Shown here one piece after another: positions 7,804 to 16,655 of a stretch of 64,000 nucleotides of DNA. Position 1 is the first letter of the stretch. Each line of letters begins with the position of its first letter. The notes beneath the pieces are model-generated. The model ran no database searches. It had not been told where the DNA came from and worked only from the letters and a program-made list of their open reading frames with translations. The stretch lies in the NCBI GenBank assembly GCA_029213195.1, contig JARGNI010000016.1, forward strand, positions 1 to 64,000, read 5' to 3'. This DNA comes from Verrucomicrobiales bacterium (GTDB taxonomy: Bacteria > Verrucomicrobiota > Verrucomicrobiia > Verrucomicrobiales > DEV007). The translations under genes and the position numbers were made by a program.

Positions 7804-9231
7804 ATGACTTCCTCACCCTTCTCCTGTTCGCCGTTCCCCTCGGTTTCGCGACGCGATATGTTGCGGACGTCTTCTGCGGGATTTGGTTACCTTGCTTTCC
7901 AGGCGCTCTCCGCGTCCGCTCGCGCCAATGAAAGCGCCCTTGCACCCAAGGCAACACACTTTGCTCCTCGCGCCAGGCGGGTCATCTTTCTCCGTATGCG
8001 AGGAGGTCCTTCCCACCTCGATACCTTCGATTACAAGCCTCGGCTGACGGCGGATGCGGGAAAGAACTCGCGATACGCCGGATCGAGCCTGATGCCTTCG
8101 CTCTGGGATTTTCAACAACACGGGCAGAGTGGGCTCTGGATTTCAGATGCCTTTCCCCATCTCTCGCGTCATGCCGACGATCTCTGCCTTCTCCGTGGGA
8201 TGCATTGCGATCAACCGAATCACGCGCAGGCGTTTCTCCAAATGCACACGGGCAGTTTCCAGTTCGTTCGCCCCTCAATGGGAGCGTGGTCGCTGTATGG
8301 ACTGGGAACGGAGAATGAAAGTCTGCCCGGGTTTGTCTCGATCAATCCTCCGACCTCGGTGGGGGGAACGCAGAACTTCGGAAGTGCCTTTCTCCCGGCC
8401 GCTTTCCAGGGCACTAGGCTTTCGGTCACCGATAGCAGCCAACGCAACCGTCCCGTCGATCGGCGCCGACGGGGAGAAGAGAACAACGAGGGGCTGGATA
8501 ATCTCCGAAACGAATCCCTCACCAAGGCCCAGCAGAGACTCCAGGTCGATCTCATCCATGCGCTGAATCGCGAGAAGCTGAGGAGGGAACAGCATGCGCC
8601 GCTGGTCGAGGGTGCGATCGAAAGCTACGAGCTCGCTTTTCGGATGCAGGATACGGTTCCCGATGTCATGGACTTCGCCAGGGAGTCGGAGGAGGCGCTC
8701 GCTTTGTATGGCATTGGTGAGGAGAATACCGATGGATTTGGGAAGCAGTGCCTGCTCGCTCGGCGTTTTGCGGAGTCGGGTGTTCGCTTTATCGAACTGG
8801 GACATGGGAGCTGGGATCAGCACGCGAATATCGAATCGGCTCTCGGGGAGAACTGCGCTCAGACGGACAAGCCCATCGCCGGCTTGCTCGAGGATCTCAA
8901 GCGGCGGGACATGCTCAAGGACACGCTCGTCATCTGGGGCGGAGAGTTTGGGAGGACGCCTCATTCTCCCGATGCCAATGGACGAGATCACAATCACAAG
9001 GGCTACACGATGTGGATGGCCGGGGGTGGCGTGAAGGGCGGCTACTCCCACGGGGAGACCGACGAGCACGGCTACGAGGCGGTCTCGGGGAAGGTCCATG
9101 TCCACGACTGGCATGCGACGATTCTTCACCTCCTCGGACTGGATCACGAGAGGCTCAGTTACCGTTATGCAGGGCGTGAGATGAAGTTGACGGAGGGGCT
9201 GGGCTCCGTAGTGAAGGAGATCATCACCTGA
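7804..9231 (+). CDS. DUF1501 family Tat-exported protein
   Basis: Protein of 475 residues with a twin-arginine signal (S-R-R-D-M-L-R at about 15-21 followed by a hydrophobic stretch). It has DUF1501 hallmarks: RMRGGPSHLDTFDYKP, MHCDQPNHAQAFLQMHTG, GVRFIELGHGSWDQHANIE, DTLVIWGGEFGRTPHSP and GRDHNHKGYTMWMAGGGVKGG. The fold belongs to the alkaline-phosphatase/sulfatase-like group, but no enzymatic activity is established for the family. It starts six bases after the cytochrome gene and is surely cotranscribed with it. Confidence 0.92.
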   Translation: MTSSPFSCSPFPSVSRRDMLRTSSAGFGYLAFQALSASARANESALAPKATHFAPRARRVIFLRMRGGPSHLDTFDYKPRLTADAGKNSRYAGSSLMPSLWDFQQHGQSGLWISDAFPHLSRHADDLCLLRGMHCDQPNHAQAFLQMHTGSFQFVRPSMGAWSLYGLGTENESLPGFVSINPPTSVGGTQNFGSAFLPAAFQGTRLSVTDSSQRNRPVDRRRRGEENNEGLDNLRNESLTKAQQRLQVDLIHALNREKLRREQHAPLVEGAIESYELAFRMQDTVPDVMDFARESEEALALYGIGEENTDGFGKQCLLARRFAESGVRFIELGHGSWDQHANIESALGENCAQTDKPIAGLLEDLKRRDMLKDTLVIWGGEFGRTPHSPDANGRDHNHKGYTMWMAGGGVKGGYSHGETDEHGYEAVSGKVHVHDWHATILHLLGLDHERLSYRYAGREMKLTEGLGSVVKEIIT

Positions 9232-9314
9232 GCGGGTGGAGCGCCAACAATGGGAAAATCTGAATTGCCCGGTGAGGGATTGATGAATATCGTAGGGCTC
9301 ATCCTCGCCCTGTC

Positions 9315-9845
9315 ATGATCAGAATTCACGCTCTCCTCCTCCTCGTTGTTTCGCCTTTTTCCCTTCATGCTTTCGATCCTGAGGATGATACTTTCGATCC
9401 CGAAGTGAAAACCGTAATCGCCGATGGCTCCACCCGACTGGGAGACCCGTCGCCCTTTTTTCGCGAGGGATACGACGAGCGCGGCTTTACCCATGTCCAG
9501 GCCAGTAAGCCGGAAGGGAGCGATCCCATGGTGCAGGTGAGTTTCCTCAAGATGCCCGACGCCGATGATCCTGCGAAAGCGCTGGGCGGGGCGATGTTTT
9601 TGCCGATTGAGAATGCCAAGGCTTTTGCGACCGAGTTGGCGAAAGGGGCAGCTCTCGAGAAACCTGTCGAGGTCTGGGACACCGAGTGGGCCGGGAAGTG
9701 GACAGTCTCCTATCAGAAAGACAAGGGCGTCGTCCTCGAGCAGGCGATGAATGGACAGGTCGCGCGTTATTTTCTTTCCGCCAATGCGGCGAAGAAGTTG
9801 GCCGGTGCGGTGGAATATTTTGCGGGCGAGGCGGGAAAGGAGTGA
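9315..9845 (+). CDS. Small secreted protein of unknown function
   Basis: Protein of 176 residues with a signal peptide (about 1-18, S-L-H-A-F). I do not recognise a family. The mature domain contains PMVQVSFLKMPDADD and a segment ending GQVARYFLSANAAKKLAGA, which looks like a small globular domain. It follows the DUF1501 gene after 83 bases on the same strand and is convergent with senA, whose stop is only six bases away. Confidence 0.6.
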   Translation: MIRIHALLLLVVSPFSLHAFDPEDDTFDPEVKTVIADGSTRLGDPSPFFREGYDERGFTHVQASKPEGSDPMVQVSFLKMPDADDPAKALGGAMFLPIENAKAFATELAKGAALEKPVEVWDTEWAGKWTVSYQKDKGVVLEQAMNGQVARYFLSANAAKKLAGAVEYFAGEAGKE

Positions 9846-9851
9846 GCCGGC

Positions 9852-11135
9852 TTACTTCTCACAAGTTCGAAACCCGGTGAACATATCATTTCGATCCGGG
9901 AAGATGGCCTGGCGATAGGTATTTCGAATCAGGCTTGCCGAGGTGGCGAGGCTGCCACCGCGAGCGGTCTTGTGGTCACCGAATTGGAGAGTCGACATGT
10001 AGGGATACATATCGACGCAGAAGCCATTGAAAGGGAGATACTGACTCGTCGTCCACTCCCAGGCGGTGCCGATCATCTGGAGACAGCCGAACGGACTCGC
10101 GCTTTCGGGAAAGGCGGTGACCGGTGCGGTGCCGGGGTTGATGCATTCCATCGCGGTCCGGGCGGTCGTACAGGATTCCGCGCCCCAGGGAAATTTCCGC
10201 GCGTCCGGGCCTCGTGCTGCGACTTCCCATTCGAACTCGTTCGGAAGCCGCCTCCCCGCCCAGTGGCAATAGGCTTCGGCTTCCCAGAAGCTGACGTGGA
10301 GCATGGGAGCGTCGGGATCGACGGGGACTTGCTCGTCGAAGCGACGAACAAGCCATTCGCCATCGAGTTTCTCCCAGTATCTCGGGCTGGCTTGCTGGAA
10401 CTGACTTCTCCAGTAGTTGCCGCCGAAGCTCCAGTGATCGGAGTCGGTGTAGCCACCGTCCTCGACGAAGGCGATGAAGTCTTCCTGCGAGACGAGGGTC
10501 CTGGAGATGCGGAAAGCATCGATCTCCTTTTCGAATCCCGGTCGCTCGTTGTCGAAGCTGAAATTTAAGGCGAGGTAGTCTGGCGCCGGGCTAGGGACGC
10601 CGATGAGGTAGGTTCCGGCGGGAATCTCTACATCTACTTTCGCATTCTCGTCCGTCGCGAACTCTGTTTCGCGAGTGTAGGAAGGCTTCGGGTAACCCAG
10701 GGTTTGCCGACACCAGATCAGGGACTCGAGATGCATCTGTTGATGGGCGACGACGTACTGACCGAGATAGGCTTCTTGATCGGTGAGACTGTTCCCGGCA
10801 GAAAGTCGGTCGATCGTTTCTCCGACGACGCGATCGTAGTAGGCGAGGGTTTCCTTCTTTGTGGGGACGACTCCGGGAGTCCAGCGTTCGCGATGAGGAA
10901 TGTCGAAAGAATCCCAGACCGTGTCGAATCCTGGCATGACGGGATCGACTCCATAGAGCGGTCGCAGCAGGAAAAATTCGTAGAAAAAGGCGGAGTGACC
11001 GATTTCCCAGATCGGGGGATTGATCCCTTTCTCGTAGGGGACATCGAGTTGGGCCTCGTCGAGATCGGCGAGGAGATCCATCATCTGGCGATGAGTGTGA
11101 TCGATGCACTGAAGGACTTGTTCCTGGAGGCTCAT
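9852..11135 (-). CDS. senA: Selenoneine synthase SenA (EgtB-like)
   Basis: Protein of 427 residues with the two-domain EgtB/SenA layout. The N-terminal DinB-like domain (about 1-165) has metal-ligand histidines in IGHSAFFYEFF and VAHQQMHLESL. The C-terminal FGE-sulfatase domain has HVSFWEAEAYCHWAGRRLPNEFEWEVAARG and AWEWTTSQYLPF. The family couples hercynine with a sulfur or selenium donor using O2 and Fe(II). The senA rather than egtB call rests on context: the selenosugar synthase gene senB ends 10 bases upstream on the same strand, and selD is divergent beyond it. ATG at 11135 is preferred because AGGAG lies 6-10 bases ahead of it; the upstream in-frame start would run into senB. No egtD (hercynine synthase) is in the window. 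Confidence 0.87.
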   Translation of the reverse strand: MSLQEQVLQCIDHTHRQMMDLLADLDEAQLDVPYEKGINPPIWEIGHSAFFYEFFLLRPLYGVDPVMPGFDTVWDSFDIPHRERWTPGVVPTKKETLAYYDRVVGETIDRLSAGNSLTDQEAYLGQYVVAHQQMHLESLIWCRQTLGYPKPSYTRETEFATDENAKVDVEIPAGTYLIGVPSPAPDYLALNFSFDNERPGFEKEIDAFRISRTLVSQEDFIAFVEDGGYTDSDHWSFGGNYWRSQFQQASPRYWEKLDGEWLVRRFDEQVPVDPDAPMLHVSFWEAEAYCHWAGRRLPNEFEWEVAARGPDARKFPWGAESCTTARTAMECINPGTAPVTAFPESASPFGCLQMIGTAWEWTTSQYLPFNGFCVDMYPYMSTLQFGDHKTARGGSLATSASLIRNTYRQAIFPDRNDMFTGFRTCEK

Positions 11136-11145
11136 CTTTCTCTCC

Positions 11146-12096
11146 TCAATCCTGCATCGCGAGGTCGACCGCGGCAAGCAAGGATGCCTTTTCTCTTTCG
11201 GGATGAAACTGATCCGCGTGTCGCAGAGCTCCGGATCGGAGGTGCTCGTAGAATTCGGGATCGAACTCGCAGTGGGTCATCAGCCTGGCGAGAGCATCCG
11301 CATCGCCTACCGGAAAAAATCCTGGGTAGTCTTCTCCGAGGAGCCCCATCACTCCATCGATCCGGGTCGAGAGCACCGGAGTTCCGTGCGCGATCGCTTC
11401 ACCGACGACCCGGGCTCCGCCTTCGCTGAGAGAAGTGAGAATGAGCAAGCGCGATCCGGCGATCAGTTTTGCAATGTCATACTCGCTGAGTTCTCCGAGC
11501 CAGACATAGCGAGGATTCTCTTTCTCCTCTTTCGCAACGAGTCTCGCGTAGTGCTCTTCGAGGATGCCGCCAGCATGATGGATCTGCATCGCAGAATCTT
11601 TTGGAAGCAGGCGGGATGCCTTTGCCGCGAGCAGGGGATCCTTCACGTTTCGGAGATGGCCTACCACGCAGGCGCTGAAAGGATGATTCGAGAGATCCGG
11701 CTTGGGGGCGAGGCACTCGGCCGCCTGGATCACAGGGACGGCGCGGTCCTGGAGCTCGACGGGGATCTGCTCGACCGCTTTTCGCTGCAGCGTGATGAGG
11801 ACGTCTGATCGCGCCATCGTATCGCGGGCTTCTTCACTGGGCTCGGGATAGATGTCGGTGCCGGTAAGGGCGAGAATGACTTTCCCCGTCGGGTTGGTCT
11901 CTCGGTATCCGAGAACGGCCTCCCGGCTCTTAGCCGCATGCAGAGCGACGAGAAGATCCGCCGATTCTCCCTCGTAGTGACCGATCGAGCGAACCTCATG
12001 ACCGGCGTCGATCAGGATTTTCTCCCATTCGGACGAAGTCTGGCGATTCCCGTTCCGGCGAACGGTGCTGACGGGGCTGTGGAGAAGAATCTTCAT
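11146..12096 (-). CDS. senB: Selenosugar synthase SenB (TIGR04348-type glycosyltransferase)
   Basis: Protein of 316 residues resembling the GT-B glycosyltransferase family found beside SenA. Family marks are the N-terminal segment NGNRQTSSEWEKIL, LLVALHAAKSREAV, VILALTGTDIYPEP, and the donor-site region LTSLSEGGARVVGEAIAHGTPVLSTRIDG. In characterised systems SenB joins selenophosphate to an activated sugar, producing the selenosugar that SenA attaches to hercynine. Its selenophosphate would come from SelD, encoded divergently 87 bases away. It is the first gene of a two-gene operon with senA. The assignment comes from recalled family features, not a database search. Confidence 0.88.
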   Translation of the reverse strand: MKILLHSPVSTVRRNGNRQTSSEWEKILIDAGHEVRSIGHYEGESADLLVALHAAKSREAVLGYRETNPTGKVILALTGTDIYPEPSEEARDTMARSDVLITLQRKAVEQIPVELQDRAVPVIQAAECLAPKPDLSNHPFSACVVGHLRNVKDPLLAAKASRLLPKDSAMQIHHAGGILEEHYARLVAKEEKENPRYVWLGELSEYDIAKLIAGSRLLILTSLSEGGARVVGEAIAHGTPVLSTRIDGVMGLLGEDYPGFFPVGDADALARLMTHCEFDPEFYEHLRSGALRHADQFHPEREKASLLAAVDLAMQD

Positions 12097-12183
12097 GTTC
12101 CGGATTCGTAGGTCATTTCTCGTGGAAAAAATGAAAGCTTCATGAGAGCATACGCGTCGAGATCCGTATCCAGAATACCAGTC
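12097..12183. promoter_or_regulatory. Divergent control region between senB and selD
   Basis: These 87 bases are the only DNA between the starts of the selenoneine pair (leftward) and the selenocysteine/transport operon (rightward). They must hold both promoters unless transcription enters from outside. I cannot identify convincing -35/-10 boxes or an operator by eye, but the arrangement permits coordinated control of both selenium outlets. Confidence 0.5.
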
Positions 12184-13245
12184 ATGTCCGAAGACACCAT
12201 CAAACTTACGTCCCTTTCATCCTGCGCAGGGTGAGCCTCCAAGCTTAGCCAGGAGGCACTCGCGCAAGTTTTGCGTGGGCTCAGTCAGTTCGAAGACCCG
12301 AATCTTCTCGTGGGTGCCAGCACCTCGGATGACGCGGCCGTCTATCGTCTCAGCAATGATCTCGCGATGGTGCAGACCGTGGATTTTTTCACGCCCATCG
12401 TCGACGACCCGTATCTTTACGGAGAAATTGCGGCGACGAATTCACTTTCCGATGTCTACGCGATGGGAGGGAAACCGATCACCGCGATGAACATCGTGGG
12501 AATGCCGGCCGATGTTCTTTCACTCGACGTCATCCGGGAAATCCTCCGAGGAGGGGCCGACAAAGTGAAGGAGGCCAAGTGTGCCCTGGCTGGAGGTCAT
12601 TCGATCAAGAACCCCGAGCCCATCTATGGGCTTTCCGTGACCGGACTGGTCAATCCCAACCGGATGATCACCAACGCGGGAGCGGAACCGGGGGATGTGC
12701 TCGTTCTCACGAAACCCCTCGGAACCGGAATCCTGACCACGGGGATCAAGCGCGGTCTCGCCGAGGGCGCGATCGTGATCGAAGCAATTTCCCTGATGAG
12801 CCGCCTCAACACCCCGGGACAAAGGCTCGCTGAGGAAGGTCTCGTCAAGTGCGCTACGGATGTCACCGGATTTGGATTGCTCGGGCATCTCGTATCCCTT
12901 TGCCGATCCAGCGGCACTCGCGCTGTGATTCATTCCAGTGACATTCCTGCGATTTCTCCGGAGATCCTCCGATTGATCGAGGAGGAAGATTGTGTACCCG
13001 GAGGAACGAAGCAGAATCTCAAGACCGCTGAGGCCGATACCCAGTTTGCGGAGCAGGTTCCCCAGGCGATGAAATATCTCCTCGCCGATGCCCAAACCAG
13101 CGGAGGCCTTCTCTGCTGCGTTCCCGAAGCAAATCTTCCGCGGGTCATGGAGATTTTCGAAGACGAGGATACGCTTTCTCACGCCGTGGTCGGTCACATC
13201 ACCCCGGCAGGGGAAGAAGGGCTGAAACTGGTCTCCGTGGTGTAG
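12184..13245 (+). CDS. selD: Selenophosphate synthetase SelD, itself a selenoprotein (UGA = Sec17)
   Basis: SelD makes selenophosphate from selenide and ATP. The full frame of 353 residues starts at ATG 12184 and contains one in-frame TGA at 12232-12234. Translated through, the N-terminus is MSEDTIKLTSLSSCAG-U17-A-S-K20, aligning with E. coli SelD Cys17 and Lys20, the catalytic pair. Downstream are the expected NLLVGASTSDDAAVY, TVDFFTPIVDDPYLYGEIAATNSLSDVYAMGG, ALAGGHSI, ATDVTGFGLLGHL and ADAQTSGGLL motifs. A conventional call would begin at TTG 12271 and lose the active site. Sec forms of SelD are known in several lineages. It heads an operon with selA, an ABC transporter and selB, and its product would also serve SenB. 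Confidence 0.93.
12235..12279 (+). promoter_or_regulatory. Bacterial SECIS-like element in selD
   Basis: Immediately after the TGA at 12232-12234 there is a 6-bp hairpin (12235-12240 with 12252-12257). A second hairpin pairs 12259-12267 with 12271-12279: nine pairs including two G-U, and a GUU loop at 12268-12270. The second apical loop begins 33 bases after the UGA and starts with G, fitting the known bacterial SECIS pattern of a loop 16-37 bases downstream with a G in its first two positions. SelB would bind here to deliver Sec-tRNA. Confidence 0.75.
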
Positions 13246-13365
13246 AGGAGCGGGCTCAATCCAAGTAGCGGAATCAGCCATGATTCCGACACTCTGCGCC
13301 TCCCCTGGAAATCCCGGTAGTTGCAATTCGGTTTGGCTCTGTCGATAGTTGTCCAAGCTGTCGAC

Positions 13366-14778
13366 ATGAGTTCGAAAACCCCGAATCCTTTCTCCCTCAT
13401 CCCTGCGGTGGACAAAGCCCTCCACTCGCTCCAGCAGCGGGAGGACCTGGCACCTTTGCCGCTCCCTCTCGTGACGGACTTGGTCCGAGAGGCGGTCGAA
13501 TCTCTCCGCGACGAGGTGAAAGAGGGACGAACCGATGTCCCGGAGTTTGATGCCTTTGTCGAAGAAGTCGCGGCCAAGGTCGACTCTCTCTATCGTTCGC
13601 GGATTCATCCCGTCATCAATGGGACCGGGGTCTGCATCCACACCAACCTCGGGCGCTCTCCGCTGAGCCCCAGGGTCGTCGAGGCGCTCACCGGGGTGGG
13701 ACAGTTCTACAACAATATCGAGCTTGATCTCGACTCGGGGGAGCGAGGGAAGCGGGGCGGTTATCTCGAGACCTGTCTTGCGACCCTCATCGGTGCGGAA
13801 TCAGCCACGATCACGAACAATTGTGCGGCTGCCCTCATCCTGATGCTGAAACACCTCGCGAACGGAGAACGCAACGAGGTGATCATTTCCCGAGGGGAGC
13901 TCGTCGAAATCGGTGGCGGCTTTCGGGTTCCCGAGATCATGGAGGCCAGTGGAGCGAAACTGGTCGAGGTCGGGGCGACCAACAAGACCTCCCTCGCAGA
14001 CTACGAAAATGCGATCACGGAAAAGACAGGGATGCTTCTCAAGGTGCATCGTTCAAATTTCTGGATGGATGGATTCACCCACGAGCCCACCACCGAGGAG
14101 CTGGTGGAACTGGGGAAAGCGCACGACCTTCCTGTCGTCGAGGATCTCGGGAGCGGAGCGATGGTGATGACCGATTCACTCGCCCCGATCCCTCACGAAC
14201 CCACTGCGATGGAGGTCCTGCAACGTGGCGTCGACCTCGTCTGTGTCAGTGGGGACAAGCTCCTCGGTGGACCTCAGGCCGGAATCATTGCGGGACGCGC
14301 CGATCTCGTCGCCGGGATCAAGAAGGAACCGTTCTTTCGCGCGTTGCGTTGCGACAAGCTCATTCTCACTGCGATGCAGGAGACCATCGTGGAGTATCTT
14401 GGCACGGAGTCCGGGCAGAAACCGGAGCTGCCTCTCATGAGAATGCTTTCGGCGAGCGTGGAAGGGGATCTTCGTCCAAGGGCCGAAGCAATCATGGCGG
14501 AGCTGAAGGACCTTGAGGAATTGGAGATCGGCACGGTGGAGACCATTGCTCGATGTGGCGGAGGAACGATGCCCAAAGCCGAGATTCCTTCCCTGGCGCT
14601 CGATATCCAGCCGAAGACGATGAGTCTTCCCAAGTTGGCGAAAAAGTTGCGAGAGCGAGAGTTACCTCTCATGGGGTACGTTGCCGAAGACCGGTTTCGG
14701 ATCGATCTGCGAACCGTTTTCCCAGAACAGGATCAGAAACTTTCCGAAAATTTTCTCGCAATTTTCGGTAAGTTTTGA
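13366..14778 (+). CDS. selA: L-seryl-tRNA(Sec) selenium transferase SelA
   Basis: PLP enzyme of 470 residues that converts seryl-tRNA(Sec) to selenocysteyl-tRNA(Sec) with selenophosphate. Motifs include the N-terminal IPAVDKALHS, HPVINGTGVCIHTNLGRSPLS, the cofactor lysine K298 in SGDKLLGGPQAGII (E. coli K295), and the C-terminal CGGGTMPKAEIPS. The start is set at M-S-S-K-T-P; an upstream in-frame alternative adds a short unconvincing extension. It follows selD by 120 bases and precedes the transporter genes on the same strand. Length is normal for the family. Confidence 0.96.
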   Translation: MSSKTPNPFSLIPAVDKALHSLQQREDLAPLPLPLVTDLVREAVESLRDEVKEGRTDVPEFDAFVEEVAAKVDSLYRSRIHPVINGTGVCIHTNLGRSPLSPRVVEALTGVGQFYNNIELDLDSGERGKRGGYLETCLATLIGAESATITNNCAAALILMLKHLANGERNEVIISRGELVEIGGGFRVPEIMEASGAKLVEVGATNKTSLADYENAITEKTGMLLKVHRSNFWMDGFTHEPTTEELVELGKAHDLPVVEDLGSGAMVMTDSLAPIPHEPTAMEVLQRGVDLVCVSGDKLLGGPQAGIIAGRADLVAGIKKEPFFRALRCDKLILTAMQETIVEYLGTESGQKPELPLMRMLSASVEGDLRPRAEAIMAELKDLEELEIGTVETIARCGGGTMPKAEIPSLALDIQPKTMSLPKLAKKLRERELPLMGYVAEDRFRIDLRTVFPEQDQKLSENFLAIFGKF

Positions 14779-14885
14779 AAGGTTTCCGCGTCTTGTCTTC
14801 TGCCGGGATCCAATCCGGATCTCCGGCCGTAGACAACATGGTCAAAAATGATCAAAACCTATCCAGAATCCAAACCATACCCACG

Positions 14886-15818
14886 ATGTTGAAAAGTAAT
14901 CTTTTCCGCGTCGGTCTGGCAGCGGTAACTACTCTGGCCCTTGTCGGCTGCGGTGGTGATCCGTCGTCGGCTGACAATAACAAAACCCCTCCGGAAGCTC
15001 CTTCCGCTACCTTCTACCTTTCGGCGATTCCCGACGAGAAGATCACCGACCAGAAGGTGAAGTTCGACAAGCTCGCGGACTACCTCACGGCTCAACTCGG
15101 AGTCGAAACCGAGTTTGTCTTCTCCAAGGACTACGCCGATTCCGTGACCAAGTTCAAGAATGGAGAAGTCCATCTTGTGTGGTTCGGAGGTCTTTCCGGC
15201 GTCCAGGCTCGCATGGCTGTGCCCGGATCCGAAGCGATTGCCCAAGGCAAAGCTGACCCGAAATACAAGTCTTACATCATTGCGAACAAGGATGCGGGTC
15301 TGGAGCCTGCTGAGGCGTTTCCAGCAGCAATCAAGGACAAGACTTTCACCTTTGGTTCTCCTGGTTCGACTTCCGGTCGTCTCATGCCGACTTTCTTCAT
15401 CATGCAGAACAACGGCGGAGTGCACCCCGACGAGTGGTTCGCGACGAAGCCTGGTTTTCAAATGAGCGGTGGTCATGTAGCCACGGCCAACGCAGTTGCG
15501 GACGGGACCTACGAGACGGGAGCGATCAACTACAAGACCTACGACTCCCTCGTGGAGAGTGATCCCAAGATCGCGGACAACACCGTCAAGATCTGGACGA
15601 CTCCGTTCTATGCCGACTACAATTTCACGATCCATCCGGATGTGAAGAAGGCATTCGGCGATGACTTCATCACCAAGGTGCAAGCCGCATTGGTTGCCGC
15701 GCCCGCTGGCTCGGAGGCCCTCAAGGCGATCAACCGTGAGGCCATCATTCCTGCGAAGAACGAAGACTTCGACGGTATCAAGGACACCGCGATCCAAATG
15801 GGCCTCATCGAAGGCTGA
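14886..15818 (+). CDS. PhnD-like ABC transporter substrate-binding lipoprotein (putative selenium oxyanion uptake)
   Basis: Protein of 310 residues with a lipoprotein signal: M-L-K-S start, hydrophobic segment, lipobox L-V-G-C at about residues 18-21. The mature part matches the phosphonate/phosphite periplasmic binding family: SAIPDEKITDQKVKFDKLADYL, VHLVWFGGLSGVQAR, TFGSPGSTSGRLMPTFF and the ETGAINYKTYDSLV segment. It would capture the substrate outside the inner membrane for the ATPase and permeases downstream. Placement between selA and selB, with no C-P lyase or phosphonatase genes, argues for a selenium compound. A selenate-type branch of this family has been annotated next to sel genes elsewhere. 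Substrate remains inference. Confidence 0.85.
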   Translation: MLKSNLFRVGLAAVTTLALVGCGGDPSSADNNKTPPEAPSATFYLSAIPDEKITDQKVKFDKLADYLTAQLGVETEFVFSKDYADSVTKFKNGEVHLVWFGGLSGVQARMAVPGSEAIAQGKADPKYKSYIIANKDAGLEPAEAFPAAIKDKTFTFGSPGSTSGRLMPTFFIMQNNGGVHPDEWFATKPGFQMSGGHVATANAVADGTYETGAINYKTYDSLVESDPKIADNTVKIWTTPFYADYNFTIHPDVKKAFGDDFITKVQAALVAAPAGSEALKAINREAIIPAKNEDFDGIKDTAIQMGLIEG

Positions 15819-15881
15819 TCTGCATTGTCACGGGCGCCAGGGATGGGAACATGATCCCATCCTCTGCCCGATTTCTCTTCC

Positions 15882-16655
15882 ATGTCGCATTCCATTCAGC
15901 TTGAGAACGCGACATGCCGATTTGGAGACCTCGTCGCTGTCGACGAGGTCTCTTTTTCTATCGAGGCAGGAGAGCGAGTCGCCTTCATTGGCCCCAGTGG
16001 CAGTGGAAAGACGACCCTGATCCGCCTCATCAACAGCATGCGGGTTCCCGACGAGGGAACGGTAACTGTGTTGGGCGAAGGTATCGCCGATTTGAAGGTG
16101 AAGGAGTTGCGAACCCTTCGAGCACGAGTCGCTACGATTCCTCAACACCTCGGACTTGTCGAGAACCTCACGGCAATCCAGAACGTCATCCTCGGTCGAG
16201 GAGGGAAACGAGGAACCTTTCGATCCCTGCGTGATCTCCTTTTCCCCAGTCGGAAAGACCAGGAAACGATTCACGCCCTCCTGGACCGAGTCGGGATCGA
16301 AGACAAACTTTTCACGCGAGTCTCTCAGCTTTCCGGTGGGCAACGTCAGCGCGTCGCGATTGCACGGGCCCTTTTCCAGGAGCCGGATGTGATTCTTGCG
16401 GACGAACCCGTTTCCGCCGTCGATCCCGCCCGGGCACGGGATACTGTGGACTTGCTCTGCTCCCTGTCCGAGGAAGATGGCTACACGCTTTGTGTCAGTC
16501 TCCACCACCTCGAACTGGCCCGGGAGTTTTTCCCCAGGCTGATCGGGTTGCGGTCCGGAAAGGTGGTTCTCGATGGCGCTCCGGAAACCCTGCAGGAGTC
16601 CGAACTCACCGAACTCTACGAGTTGTCGGACGAAGAGATGATGGCCGATGCCTGA
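15882..16655 (+). CDS. PhnC-like ABC transporter ATP-binding protein
   Basis: ATPase of 257 residues. Walker A GPSGSGKTT is at about 37-45, the Q-loop at IPQHLGL, the signature LSGGQRQRVAIARAL near 150, Walker B DVILADEP near 170 and the H-loop at SLHHLEL. The sequence context (GRGGKRGTFRSLRDLLFPSRKD insertion before the signature) resembles PhnC-type ATPases. The gene lies 63 bases after the binding lipoprotein and its end overlaps the first permease by eight bases, so it is translationally coupled. It energises the transporter embedded in the sel operon. Confidence 0.92.
   Translation: MSHSIQLENATCRFGDLVAVDEVSFSIEAGERVAFIGPSGSGKTTLIRLINSMRVPDEGTVTVLGEGIADLKVKELRTLRARVATIPQHLGLVENLTAIQNVILGRGGKRGTFRSLRDLLFPSRKDQETIHALLDRVGIEDKLFTRVSQLSGGQRQRVAIARALFQEPDVILADEPVSAVDPARARDTVDLLCSLSEEDGYTLCVSLHHLELAREFFPRLIGLRSGKVVLDGAPETLQESELTELYELSDEEMMADA

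Noticed and set aside
12271-13245. selD starting at TTG 12271
   Set aside because: This start would remove the conserved N-terminus and catalytic Lys. The upstream frame with UGA as Sec matches the family.
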